Shown piece after piece: positions 1-9,300 of a stretch of DNA of 41,991 nucleotides (positions within the stretch are counted from its first letter, which is position 1; every line of letters starts with the position of its first letter). Below the pieces are notes generated by a model that was given only the letters and a program-made list of their open reading frames with translations, was not told the DNA's origin and did not search any database. The translations under genes and the position numbers were made by a program. The DNA comes from a bacterium (lineage in GTDB: Bacteria > Patescibacteriota > Patescibacteriia > UBA9934). The stretch covers positions 1 through 41,991 of the forward strand of contig JAGVNL010000013.1 in NCBI GenBank assembly GCA_020053275.1, read 5' to 3'.

Positions 1-108
1 CCTAGAAAGAAGCTAAACTACTCAACCCCGAACCAGGCTCTAAACCGCCTCCTCCTTAAAAGGTCACAAAGTGGTGCTATAAATCCTTGAACCTACCGTA
101 ACTTTGGG

Positions 109-2604
109 TTATTTTTTTGTTTTAAGTTTTTGGTGAATTCCGAATTCCAGACCTGACCCCTTTTTATCGAGATCGATGTGAAAGTCGTGTGTATTTGGTT
201 TGTTTAAGATTAAATCGGTGAGAGGGTGTTCGATTAGTTCTTCAACTAGGCGGCGGATGTCGCGGGCACCTTGTTTTTGTGAGACACGACTGGCGATGAA
301 GGGTGCGATTTTTTTGTTGAACGAGATGGAGAAGTTTTGTTCGCTTAGGCGTTCTTTCAGATTTTCTAGAGCGATGGTGGCGATGGTTGTGAGGTCATTT
401 TGATCGAGTGGGCGGAAGAGACAGGTGTGGTCAATACGATTGAGGAATTCGGGGCGGAAGCTGTCTTCGAGGAGGGTACGAATGTCGGCTTCTAATTTTT
501 GGTCGACAATTTGTGAGGAATCACTAAAGCCGAGGTTGGCTTGTGAGAAGCGAGCAGTGCCAGCGTTCGTGGTCATGATGACGACGGTATTGCGGAAGCT
601 GACTTGTTTGCCAGTGGCGTCGGTGAGTAGGCCCTCGTCGAGTAATTGGAGGAGGAGGTTATGCACATCGCTGTGGGCTTTTTCCAGCTCGTCGAAAAGG
701 ATTACGCTGTGCGGTTTGGCGTGAACGGCGTCGGTGAGTTTGGCGCCTTCGCGGAAGCCCACATAGCCAGCTGGTGAGCCGAGGAGTTTGCTAACGGCAT
801 AACTTTCGGCAAACTCACTCATGTCAAGGCGAATGAAGGCGGTTTGGTCGTCGAAGAAATTGTGGGCAATGGCACGAGCAAGTTCTGTTTTACCGACGCC
901 TGACGGACCTACAAAGAGGAACGAGGCTAGTGGACGGTTGGGGCGATTGAGGCCAAGTTTGGCGCGTTTGAGTGCTTGCGAAACGCGACTGGTGGCGTTA
1001 GTTTGACCGACGACTTGAGTTTGTAAACGAGACTCAAGATTTTTTAAGGCGGTGGTTTGGTTTGTTCCGAGTGTGGTTAATGAAATGCCTGTTAGGTGTG
1101 AGACAGCACGAAGTATGTCTTCGTGATCAATGGTCTTGATTGGTGTAGTTAAGTCTTTATTGTTTAGTTTACTGTATTCGAGGTTAAGGCTGTCTTCTTG
1201 TTTTTTGTAGTTTGAAGCAGTTAGAAATTGTTCGCTCATGACTGCGCTGGCCTTGTTGACGCGAGCTAGAGTTAGGGCTTCTTCAAGTGAACGCCGTTTG
1301 ATGGCGGCGCTGGCAGTTGTATTGGTTAGCATGGCGGCAGCACCAGCTTCGTCTAAAATGTCTACGGCTTTGTCTGGAAATTGTTTGCCGTGCAAATAAC
1401 GCTCAGCAAGTTTGAGGGTGGTGTCGATGGCGGCTTTGGTGAACTTAACATGGTGATAGGCTTCGTATTTTGTGCGTAGGCCATTGATGATAAGACGGGT
1501 TTCGGCGAGGCTCGGTTCTTTAACATTGATGGTTTGGAAGCGGCGTTCAAGGGCAGCGTCTGGTTCAATGTGGCGCTTAAATTCACTCCAGGTGGTGGCG
1601 CCGATACAGCGAATTTGCCCACGAGCCAAAGCAGGTTTTAGCATGTTGCTGGCGTCGTTGTTGCTGCTTGATGAGCCAGCGCCGACTAGGTTATGGATTT
1701 CGTCGATGAATAAAATAATGTTTGGTTGTGCAGCTAATTCCTCCAGTATTTCTTGAATGCGATTTTCGAAATCACCGCGGTAGGTGGTACCGGCAACAAG
1801 GTTTACAAGATCCAGGCGGAAGATGCGTTTATTGAGCAGAGCGTTCGCGACCTTGCCGTTGACAATCATTTTTGCTAAGCCTTCCACTATGGCAGTTTTG
1901 CCGACGCCGGCGTCGCCCAAGAGTAATGGATTGTTTTTGTTTTTGCGGAGGAGGACGCTGGCCAAGCGGTTGACTTCAACTTCTCGCCCGATAAGCGGAT
2001 CAAATTTTTCTGCCATTTGCTTGGTGGTGAGTTCAACACCGAAGTATTCTAAGGCAGAGGTTGTTGGTTCGTCGTCTAGAGCTCCTTCCAATTCCGTCAT
2101 AACTGGGGGAGGGTCGTACGGTGATGTCTTTTGTCTTTCTAAAAAGCTGGCGGTGGTACGAAGTATGTTGTTGAGGGCGTTTAAAATAGATTTTTCTGGA
2201 ATGCCTTGGCTGTGTAGGAAGTCGCGTAGATCTTGTTTTTGTAATTGTAGAAGGCCGGACAGGAGGTGCTCGGTGCCGACATAACGGTACTCAAACATGG
2301 TGGCGGTTAAGACAGCTTTTTCGATGGCGTTTTTGGAAGCAGTTGAGAGGAGCGGAGTTGCTGCTGGAGTTTTTTTTGGTGTATTGCTAACGGTGGCAAA
2401 GGCATTAGCGAATGTGCGTAAATGGTTTTCCGATATGCCAGCTTTTTTGATTATCTCGCCGCCTATCGAGCCGTCTTCCGTGCCGATTGCCCAGAGTAGA
2501 TGATTCGGTTCGATGGTTTTACCATTTTGTTCAACGACCAAGCACAGCGCTCGAGTGAGTACGGTTTTTAGGTGGTTTGTAAATTTATCTGTAACTTCCA
2601 TCAT
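109..2604 (-). CDS. clpC: ClpC/ClpB-type AAA+ ATPase with Clp N-domain
   Basis: Two Walker A/B modules (LLGDAGVGKTAIVEGLA, FVGPSGVGKTELARA), Clp N-domain-like N-terminus, IDEIHNLVGAG. Confidence 0.9.
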   Translation of the reverse strand: MMEVTDKFTNHLKTVLTRALCLVVEQNGKTIEPNHLLWAIGTEDGSIGGEIIKKAGISENHLRTFANAFATVSNTPKKTPAATPLLSTASKNAIEKAVLTATMFEYRYVGTEHLLSGLLQLQKQDLRDFLHSQGIPEKSILNALNNILRTTASFLERQKTSPYDPPPVMTELEGALDDEPTTSALEYFGVELTTKQMAEKFDPLIGREVEVNRLASVLLRKNKNNPLLLGDAGVGKTAIVEGLAKMIVNGKVANALLNKRIFRLDLVNLVAGTTYRGDFENRIQEILEELAAQPNIILFIDEIHNLVGAGSSSSNNDASNMLKPALARGQIRCIGATTWSEFKRHIEPDAALERRFQTINVKEPSLAETRLIINGLRTKYEAYHHVKFTKAAIDTTLKLAERYLHGKQFPDKAVDILDEAGAAAMLTNTTASAAIKRRSLEEALTLARVNKASAVMSEQFLTASNYKKQEDSLNLEYSKLNNKDLTTPIKTIDHEDILRAVSHLTGISLTTLGTNQTTALKNLESRLQTQVVGQTNATSRVSQALKRAKLGLNRPNRPLASFLFVGPSGVGKTELARAIAHNFFDDQTAFIRLDMSEFAESYAVSKLLGSPAGYVGFREGAKLTDAVHAKPHSVILFDELEKAHSDVHNLLLQLLDEGLLTDATGKQVSFRNTVVIMTTNAGTARFSQANLGFSDSSQIVDQKLEADIRTLLEDSFRPEFLNRIDHTCLFRPLDQNDLTTIATIALENLKERLSEQNFSISFNKKIAPFIASRVSQKQGARDIRRLVEELIEHPLTDLILNKPNTHDFHIDLDKKGSGLEFGIHQKLKTKK
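131..160 (+). repeat. REP-like element inside the clpC 3' end (GGTGAATTCCGAATTCCAGACCTGACCCC)
   Basis: Ends in GACCTGACCCC, identical to the outer ends of the RAYT gene at 28974-29889 and to a copy in murL. Confidence 0.65.
2081..2114. repeat. CTCCTTCCAATTCCGTCATAACTGGGGGAG element in clpC linker region
   Basis: About 25/31 match to the palindromic element in rseP (8578-8608). Confidence 0.4.
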
Positions 2605-2610
2605 AACTTG

Positions 2611-3501
2611 CTAAATCATTTTACGGAGTTTGGCGATGCGATCGGCAACTGGTGGATGAGTGTTGAACAGGTTGGCAAAACCGCTACGAATGTTGTGGCT
2701 GCCGAATGGGTTGGTTATGAAAAGGTGAGCAGTGGCACGGTTTGGATGTTGGAGAGGTTTATCGACACCGACTATTTTTTCTAGTGCCGACGCTAAACCT
2801 TCAGGATAGCGGGTGAGAAGAGCGCTTGAAGAGTCGGCGAGATATTCACGACGACGGCTGACGGCGAATTTGATGAGTTGAGCAAAAAGTGGCGAGAGAA
2901 TGGCGAGAATAAGACCGATGATGAGAAGAGCTGTTCCGGCGCCATTGTTGTCGCTGCCACGACGACGGAAAAAGGTGGAGCGCAACATGACATCGGCCGT
3001 GAGCATGATGGCACCGATGAGCACCACTATGATGGTCATGACGCGGATGTCATAGTTTTGGATATGCGAGAGCTCGTGAGCGGCAACACCTTGTAATTCA
3101 TTCTTATTAAGGAGACCAAGAAGGCCGGTGGTGAAGGTGATTGAGGCGTGTTTGGGGTCGCGACCGGTGGCAAAGGCGTTGGGGCTAGCGTCGTTGATTA
3201 AGAATATACGAGGCATGGGGAGGCCGGCAGCAATGGTCAGATTTTCCACAATGTTCCAAACTTCTGGTGCTTGTTCCTTAGTAATTTCCTTGGCGCCGCT
3301 CGTGGCTAGGGCGATACTACTGCTGAAGAAATAACTGAAGAGTGAGAAGATGGTAGCGAGCACGGTACCGACAATGATGCAGTAACCTGGTTCTAGGCCA
3401 GATTGCAGGCCGAGGATGCTAGCTAGGCTTATGAGAATAGCCGAAGCAATAATAATTAACAGCCAAGTTTCGCGTTTGTTGGCTGCAATTGCTGAGTACA
3501 T
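2611..3501 (-). CDS. htpX: HtpX-family membrane zinc metalloprotease
   Basis: HELSHIQNYD zinc-binding motif, N-terminal TM segments, adjacent to LemA. Confidence 0.92.
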   Translation of the reverse strand: MYSAIAANKRETWLLIIIASAILISLASILGLQSGLEPGYCIIVGTVLATIFSLFSYFFSSSIALATSGAKEITKEQAPEVWNIVENLTIAAGLPMPRIFLINDASPNAFATGRDPKHASITFTTGLLGLLNKNELQGVAAHELSHIQNYDIRVMTIIVVLIGAIMLTADVMLRSTFFRRRGSDNNGAGTALLIIGLILAILSPLFAQLIKFAVSRRREYLADSSSALLTRYPEGLASALEKIVGVDKPLQHPNRATAHLFITNPFGSHNIRSGFANLFNTHPPVADRIAKLRKMI

Positions 3502-3504
3502 ACT

Positions 3505-4056
3505 TTAGAACTTTACTTCCACTGGTTGGTTGACTTCTTCTGGGGCGTCGAAGAATGGGAATTTGTTGAAACCGAGTGAGTTGCCAACTAAGTTGGTTGG
3601 GAAGACCTGAAGTTTGATGTTGAAGTCGCGGGCTTGACCGTTGTAGAAACGACGGGAGGCTGAGATTTTGTCTTCGGCGTCGACTAATTCTTTTTGTAGG
3701 TGGAGGAAGTTGTCGGCAGCTTTGAGGGCTGGATAATTTTCGGCAACAGCGAAGAGTGATTTGAGGGATTGGGTGAGCATGTTTTCGGCGGCGGCGTGTT
3801 CGGCCATGGTGCCGGCGTTCATGGCGGCGGTGCGAGCTGCTGTTACTTTCACGAATACACCTTCTTCATGAGCAGCGTAGCCTTTGACTGTGTTGACTAG
3901 GTTTGGAATAAGGTCATAGCGGCGTTTGAGCTGGACTTCGATGTCGCTCCAGGCTTCTTCGGTGCGATTCTTGCCACGGATCAGGCCGTTGAAAGCAGTA
4001 ATTAGCCAGAGACCAATGACTGCGACTACGATTAGGATAATACCGATAATTGGCAT
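3505..4056 (-). CDS. lemA: LemA family protein
   Basis: N-terminal TM, FNGLIRGKNRTEEAWSDIEVQLKRRYDLIPNLVNTVKGYAAHE signature. Confidence 0.93.
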   Translation of the reverse strand: MPIIGIILIVVAVIGLWLITAFNGLIRGKNRTEEAWSDIEVQLKRRYDLIPNLVNTVKGYAAHEEGVFVKVTAARTAAMNAGTMAEHAAAENMLTQSLKSLFAVAENYPALKAADNFLHLQKELVDAEDKISASRRFYNGQARDFNIKLQVFPTNLVGNSLGFNKFPFFDAPEEVNQPVEVKF

Positions 4057-4097
4057 ATGTATTTGGGTAAAATATGAATTACTGATAGAATGATAGT

Positions 4098-5483
4098 ATG
4101 TTTTTTATGGCTAAATGTCAAAATAATATGGAAGTCGCTGCACATATTTTCAAGAAAAACGATATTCGAGGATTATTGGCTGAGGTTACGCCAGAAATTG
4201 CCAAGCAGACGGCGATGGCGATGGTGGCAATCACTGACGCAAAGAAAGTAGTGGTGGGACGCGATATGCGAAGTACGAGTGAGGAGCTGGCGAAGGCTGC
4301 AATTGAGGGAGCGTTGTTGATGGGCGTCGATGTGGTGGATATTGGCTTGTGTACTACAAGCATGTTTAATTTTGCAGTGTCTTCACAGATTGATGTCGAT
4401 GCTGGTTTGATGGTGACGGCGTCGCATAATCCAGCGGAATATAATGGGATTAAAGTGGCCTGGTCGAATGGCTTGCCAATTCCGGGGACTGATTTTTTGC
4501 CATTGATGGATGAGATTTACGAGCCAGCTGAGAAAAGGGGTCTCCCCGCAGGGCGAGGACAGGAGGTCGGGAATCGGGAATTTGTGGATGAGTATTTGGA
4601 TTTTTGTTTGGCTGGCGTCGACGAAAAGAGTTTTGCTGGAACTAAAGTGGTGATTGATTATGGTAACGGCATGGGGGCGTTGAGCGTGAGGAGATTGTGT
4701 AGTCGGTTGAGACTTGAAGTGATTGAATTGTATGCGGAGCCGGACGCGCGATTTCCGAATCACGAAGCTAATCCAGCAAAGGAGGAAACGCTGGCTGCTG
4801 TTAAGGCGGCGGTAATTAGAGAGCGGGCAGATTTTGGAATTGCGCTTGATGGAGACGCCGATCGGGTGGCGTTTATTGATAACGAGGGAGTTAATTTACG
4901 CGGCGATCAGACGCTGGCGTTGTTGGCGGAGGTTGCTTTGCAAAAAAATCCTGGCGCGAAAGTTATTGTGGCTCCTAATCAGTCATGGGCAATGCATGAT
5001 GTTATTAAACAAGCTGGTGGGGAATGTGTAGAGGTGGCGGTTGGCAGAACTACTGTAATTAGGGCTATGTATGATAGTGGAGCAATATTGGGTGGTGAGT
5101 TATCTAGTCATTTTATGTTTGCCGAGGCGCATAATTTGGAGTCGGTGGATTTAGCGATTGTGAAGATTTTGCAGCTATGGAAGGCGTCTGGGATGTTGTT
5201 TGCAGATTTAGCGCGACCGCTGCGGGTTATGATGAACAGCAGTGAAGTAAATATTGAGGTTGAGGACAAAGTGGTGGCTTTGGCAAGAATTGAAGAAAAG
5301 TTTGTGGCAACAGCGACGCTAGTGAATAGGTTGGACGGGATAAGGTGCGAGCATGGCAGAGATTGGTGGTTTTTGGTACGGGCAAGCAACACGGAACCGA
5401 TTTTGCGGCTGATTGTGGAGGCGAAGACAGAGGAATTGATGGTGGCCAAGCGAGATGAGTTGACGGCGTTGATTAAGGCGTAA
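4098..5483 (+). CDS. Phosphomannomutase/phosphoglucomutase family
   Basis: TASHNP active-site loop, DGDADR metal site, C-terminal RASNTEPILR. Start could be the internal Met at 4128. Confidence 0.92.
   Translation: MFFMAKCQNNMEVAAHIFKKNDIRGLLAEVTPEIAKQTAMAMVAITDAKKVVVGRDMRSTSEELAKAAIEGALLMGVDVVDIGLCTTSMFNFAVSSQIDVDAGLMVTASHNPAEYNGIKVAWSNGLPIPGTDFLPLMDEIYEPAEKRGLPAGRGQEVGNREFVDEYLDFCLAGVDEKSFAGTKVVIDYGNGMGALSVRRLCSRLRLEVIELYAEPDARFPNHEANPAKEETLAAVKAAVIRERADFGIALDGDADRVAFIDNEGVNLRGDQTLALLAEVALQKNPGAKVIVAPNQSWAMHDVIKQAGGECVEVAVGRTTVIRAMYDSGAILGGELSSHFMFAEAHNLESVDLAIVKILQLWKASGMLFADLARPLRVMMNSSEVNIEVEDKVVALARIEEKFVATATLVNRLDGIRCEHGRDWWFLVRASNTEPILRLIVEAKTEELMVAKRDELTALIKA
4537..4568. repeat. 32-nt repeat GGGGTCTCCCCGCAGGGCGAGGACAGGAGGTC inside the phosphohexomutase CDS
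   Basis: Exact copy at 5638-5669 in murL, read in a different frame. Confidence 0.85.
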
Positions 5484-5484
5484 T

Positions 5485-6948
5485 ATGAAAAAGATTACTT
5501 CGCCATACAAAACTTTCCGGTTCGTGAGTTATGACTTTGACGCAGACAGCGGCGTAGCGAGTTTTGTGTATGGGCTGGATGATAAGGTGACTTTTACTGA
5601 GAGGGTGAAGTTTGGAGGTGAGAAAGGGGGTGAGAAAGGGGTCTCCCCGCAGGGCGAGGACAGGAGGTCTAGAATCGAGCATTGTGAATTTGATAAAGCT
5701 TTGTTCGCGCTACATTTAATGGCTGGTATTAGTTATTATAAAGCGTATTGTCCGCCAGAGATGGTGATTGAGTATGGTGAGCTGGCGGCTGACGAGGCGG
5801 TATTTTGGGATAAATTGTATACGCATGGCCTTGGCGAGTTTTTTTATAAGAATGATTTGGATTTTAGGGATTATATTCATTTCCCAGTTAGTGAAGGCAG
5901 AAAAGATCAGCAAAATGAGAAAATTCACGATTCACGACCTGACCCCTTGCCAGGTGCGATTGTGCCGATTGGGGGAGGTAAAGATTCTTTGGTGACGGTT
6001 GAGATGTTGCAGAAGGCTGGGATTGATTTTGATTTGGTGGCGTTGGGACGACATGAACGGATTGCTGAAGTGGCGGAGGCGATTGGTGAGCCGCTGAATA
6101 TTATTGAACGGACGCTTGATCCGCAGTTGTTTGAGTTGAATAAGCAAGGAGCGTTGAATGGTCATGTGCCAATAAGCGCTTATATTGCTTTTACGATGGT
6201 TGTTTATGCTTTACTTAATGGTAAGCGCGATATTGTGCTTAGTAATGAACGGAGCGCGAACGCCGGCAATGTGATGATGGGCGACCTTGAGATTAACCAT
6301 CAGTACAGCAAGAGTTGGGAATTTGAACGAGATATTCAGGCTTATATTGCAGCTTCTATTACGCCGAAGGTGCGATACTTTAGTTTATTGCGGCCGTTGT
6401 CGGAGCTAGCGATAGTGAAGAAGTTTGTAGATGAAGGGAAATATTTTGAAGTGTTTTCGAGTTGTAATAAGAATTATGCGATCAACAAGAAGGCTGCTAA
6501 ACGCTGGTGTGGTGAGTGTCCGAAGTGTGCGTTTGTGTTTGCGATGATGGCGGCGTTTATGCCTAAAGAAAAGGTGGTAGAGATTTTTGGCAAAAACCTG
6601 TTGGCAGATGACGGTTTGCTACCTGTGTATAAAGAGCTTTTAGCGGTAGAAGGTATCAAGCCATTTGAATGTGTTGGTGAGCCAGAAGAAGTGCTGGCAG
6701 CATTTGTTATGGCACACAAGCGAGGAGATTTTGCTGATGATATTGTGATGAAGTGGTTTGCTTCGGAGTTAATCGGGTCCTGCCGAATCGCACCCTCCAG
6801 GATACTCGTTAAGCTTGGTATCCTGCAGGGGACACGGCTCTTGTCACCCGATGTAAAGGATTTTGATGTTATTGTGAGCGAAGTGTTAACATCGAGTGAT
6901 GAGCATGCCATGCCAGAGGAATACGCTAAATTGGTCTATGAAAATTAG
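5485..6948 (+). CDS. murL: MurL-like UDP-MurNAc-L-Ala-L-Glu epimerase
   Basis: IVPIGGGKDSLVTVEML, LSNERSANAGN, WCGECPKCAFVFAMMA; overlaps the murD-like gene by 11 nt. Confidence 0.82.
   Translation: MKKITSPYKTFRFVSYDFDADSGVASFVYGLDDKVTFTERVKFGGEKGGEKGVSPQGEDRRSRIEHCEFDKALFALHLMAGISYYKAYCPPEMVIEYGELAADEAVFWDKLYTHGLGEFFYKNDLDFRDYIHFPVSEGRKDQQNEKIHDSRPDPLPGAIVPIGGGKDSLVTVEMLQKAGIDFDLVALGRHERIAEVAEAIGEPLNIIERTLDPQLFELNKQGALNGHVPISAYIAFTMVVYALLNGKRDIVLSNERSANAGNVMMGDLEINHQYSKSWEFERDIQAYIAASITPKVRYFSLLRPLSELAIVKKFVDEGKYFEVFSSCNKNYAINKKAAKRWCGECPKCAFVFAMMAAFMPKEKVVEIFGKNLLADDGLLPVYKELLAVEGIKPFECVGEPEEVLAAFVMAHKRGDFADDIVMKWFASELIGSCRIAPSRILVKLGILQGTRLLSPDVKDFDVIVSEVLTSSDEHAMPEEYAKLVYEN
5638..5669. 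repeat. Second copy of the 32-nt repeat, in murL
   Basis: Exact match to 4537-4568; preceded by a short GGTGAGAAAGGG tandem duplication. Confidence 0.85.
5916..5946 (+). repeat. REP-like element in murL (AAAATTCACGATTCACGACCTGACCCC)
   Basis: Shares ACGACCTGACCCC with the RAYT right end (29862-29889). Confidence 0.65.
6772..6852. repeat. Core domain of the dispersed structured element (R family), in-frame in murL
   Basis: ATCGGGT/ACCCGAT outer stem, AGGATAC/GTATCCT inner stem, CGGGTCCTGCCG...CACCCTCC...GCAGGGGAC consensus shared with 34105-34188 and 41897-41980. Confidence 0.8.
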
Positions 6949-8206
6949 TGAGCTGAAGAGTAAGAAAATTATTATTTTTGGCTACGGTCGAGAAGGACAG
7001 GCGACGCTTGTTGCGCTTCGTTCTCGAGGCGTTGTCGATATTGTGGTAACGGATGAGCAGATCATTGAAGTGACAGAGTTTGTTGTTCCAGAAAAGATTG
7101 TAGTCGATGAACAGACGGTGGTAATAAAAGCTCCAGGGATTCCGCTCTCTAATAAGTTTGTAGAAAAATGGCGAGGTGAGGGTGCGGTGATTACTTCGTC
7201 GACGAATATATTTTTGGCGGAGAGGAAGGGGAGAGGGAAGTTGATTGGGATTACTGGTACCAAGGGCAAGAGTACAACGGCGGCGTTGTTGGCGCATGTG
7301 TTGGGAATAGCTGACATGCCAGTTAAGCTGGTTGGTAATATTGGTGTGTCGGCAATAAGCGAAATTGATGCGAAGGATGAAACGGTTTTTGTGTTAGAGA
7401 TGTCTAGTTATCAGCTGGCGGATTTGGATGTTGCACCAGATATTGGTGTCATTCTAAACTTGTATGAAGAACATATGGATTGGCATGGGGGTGTTGACCA
7501 GTATCAACAGGCCAAGTTGAGATTGGGTGAGGTGATGACGGCGGCGGATGTGTTGGTTTACAATAAACGATTTGCGAGGTTAGCTGTGCTGGCGCAAGGT
7601 GTTAAGGCTGTGGTTGTTCCGTTTGAGTTGTATGACGATGAGGTTGTGAGATCGTTAACACTTTTAGGTGAGCATAATAAGGAAAATGCTTGTGCAGTGT
7701 TGACAGTGGCTAGAATGATGAAGGTGGATGATGGGGTTACAGCAAAGGCGTTCGCTAGTTTTGTGCCGTTGCCGCACCGGTTGCAAGAGGTTGGCAAGAT
7801 TGGCGAAGTGTTGTTTGTGAATGACTCCATTTCAACGACGCCTGAGAGTGCGTTGGCAGCGATTGAGGTTTATGCAGATAAGCCGCTCACGATTATTCTT
7901 GGCGGACAGGACAGAGGTTATAATTTTACTGGGTTAGCGAAGAGATTAGGTGAGATTGAAAATGCATTGGCACTGGTGATGCCTGGCGGTGAACGAGTTT
8001 TTACAGCGTTGGCGGAAGCAGGTGTGGCTGCAGAAAAAGTCGCGACGCTTAGTGAAGCGGTAGAGAAATCGCTGGTGCATTTGGTAGATGGCGGCGTATG
8101 TTTACTTTCTCCCGCTTCGCCGAGTTACGGTCAGTTTAAGAATTTTGAGGAGCGAGGGCAGATGTTTACGGAGGCTGTAGAAAAGAGTAAACTTAACCTA
8201 CTATGA
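6938..8206 (+). CDS. MurD-family ligase (probably MurD2 type, UDP-MurNAc-L-Ala:L-Glu ligase)
   Basis: Mur ligase P-loop GITGTKGKSTT, NDSISTTPESALAAI, LGGQDRGYNF; overlaps murL. Confidence 0.82.
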   Translation: MKISELKSKKIIIFGYGREGQATLVALRSRGVVDIVVTDEQIIEVTEFVVPEKIVVDEQTVVIKAPGIPLSNKFVEKWRGEGAVITSSTNIFLAERKGRGKLIGITGTKGKSTTAALLAHVLGIADMPVKLVGNIGVSAISEIDAKDETVFVLEMSSYQLADLDVAPDIGVILNLYEEHMDWHGGVDQYQQAKLRLGEVMTAADVLVYNKRFARLAVLAQGVKAVVVPFELYDDEVVRSLTLLGEHNKENACAVLTVARMMKVDDGVTAKAFASFVPLPHRLQEVGKIGEVLFVNDSISTTPESALAAIEVYADKPLTIILGGQDRGYNFTGLAKRLGEIENALALVMPGGERVFTALAEAGVAAEKVATLSEAVEKSLVHLVDGGVCLLSPASPSYGQFKNFEERGQMFTEAVEKSKLNLL

Positions 8207-9300
8207 TTTGGACTATTTTATTGTTTCTTGCGTTATTGTCCGTTTTGGTTTTAGGGCATGAGTTGGGGCATTTTATTGCGGCTAGGAAGGCTGGCATGAA
8301 GGTAGATGAGTTTGGGCTGGGGTTCCCGCCAAGGCTTTGGGCGTGGAAGAGAAAAAGTGGTATGGAGATTTCTGTGAACATGATTCCGCTCGGCGGGTTT
8401 GTTAAGATTAAGGGAGAGGGCGGGGATGACGATGTAGCGGCGACTGATAGTTTTGCGAGTAAGAGTATTCCACGGAGGTTTGTGGTCTTGATCGCAGGCG
8501 TCGCGATGAATTTTGTGATGGCCTTTGTTATTTTTACGGTTGGTTTTTTGGTGGGAATTCCAGCGGTAACAGATACAGCCCCCTCCAACTCCCCCATAGC
8601 TGGGGGAGAGTTTACAGTGACGAACGAAGGGGTGACGGTGTTTGAAGTGCTGAAGGATTCGCCAGCCGAGGTGGCTGGTATTCAGCTTGGTGACAAGATT
8701 GGGAGTATTGACGACGCTGTGTATATGGATAGCGAGGCGGCGAGGGTGGCATTGGCGCCTGGCATGACGCACGAAGTTGTATTACAGCGAGGTGGTGAGG
8801 AGGTGACTGTGCAAGTAACACCGAGTTATATTGAGAGTATTGGTCATGAAGCGGTGGGGATTTCGCTGTTGAAAACTGGTACGGTTCATTTTCCGTGGTA
8901 TGAAGCACCATGGCGAGGGATTAAACAGACGGTTGCCAGTACTGGCGATATTTTTGCAGCGTTGGGTGGTTTGATAGCAAATATTTTTACACATAAGTCG
9001 GTAGGGGCGGCGGTGTCGGGGCCAATTGGAATTGCGGTGGTGACTGGCCAAGTAGCCAAGATGGGGTTTGCGCATATTCTCCAGTTTGCGGCTATGCTTA
9101 GCTTAAACTTAGCGGTGTTGAATGTGTTGCCTATTCCAGCATTGGATGGTGGACGGATTGGTTTCTTGTTGATTGAGGCGATTCGTCGTAAAAAGGGTAG
9201 TGTGAGGTTTGAGTCGACCGTGCATGCACTTGGCTTTGCTTTGTTGATGCTGTTGGTTGTTTTTGTGACATTTAAGGATATACTGGGGTTAGTGAAATAG
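8203..9300 (+). CDS. rseP: RseP-like site-2 membrane metalloprotease with PDZ domain
   Basis: HELGHFIAARKAGMKVDEFGLGFPPR; NVLPIPALDGGRI; ATGA overlap with the preceding gene. Confidence 0.92.
   Translation: MIWTILLFLALLSVLVLGHELGHFIAARKAGMKVDEFGLGFPPRLWAWKRKSGMEISVNMIPLGGFVKIKGEGGDDDVAATDSFASKSIPRRFVVLIAGVAMNFVMAFVIFTVGFLVGIPAVTDTAPSNSPIAGGEFTVTNEGVTVFEVLKDSPAEVAGIQLGDKIGSIDDAVYMDSEAARVALAPGMTHEVVLQRGGEEVTVQVTPSYIESIGHEAVGISLLKTGTVHFPWYEAPWRGIKQTVASTGDIFAALGGLIANIFTHKSVGAAVSGPIGIAVVTGQVAKMGFAHILQFAAMLSLNLAVLNVLPIPALDGGRIGFLLIEAIRRKKGSVRFESTVHALGFALLMLLVVFVTFKDILGLVK
8578..8610. repeat. Palindromic CTCCCCCatagctGGGGGAG element in rseP
   Basis: Perfect 7-bp stem (8589-8595/8602-8608), encodes TAPSNSPIAGGE between TM2 and the PDZ region. 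Confidence 0.7.

Noticed and set aside
200-2503. Plus-strand ORFs opposite clpC
   Set aside because: Antisense shadow ORFs of a well-conserved gene; Arg/Ser-rich with no recognisable domains.
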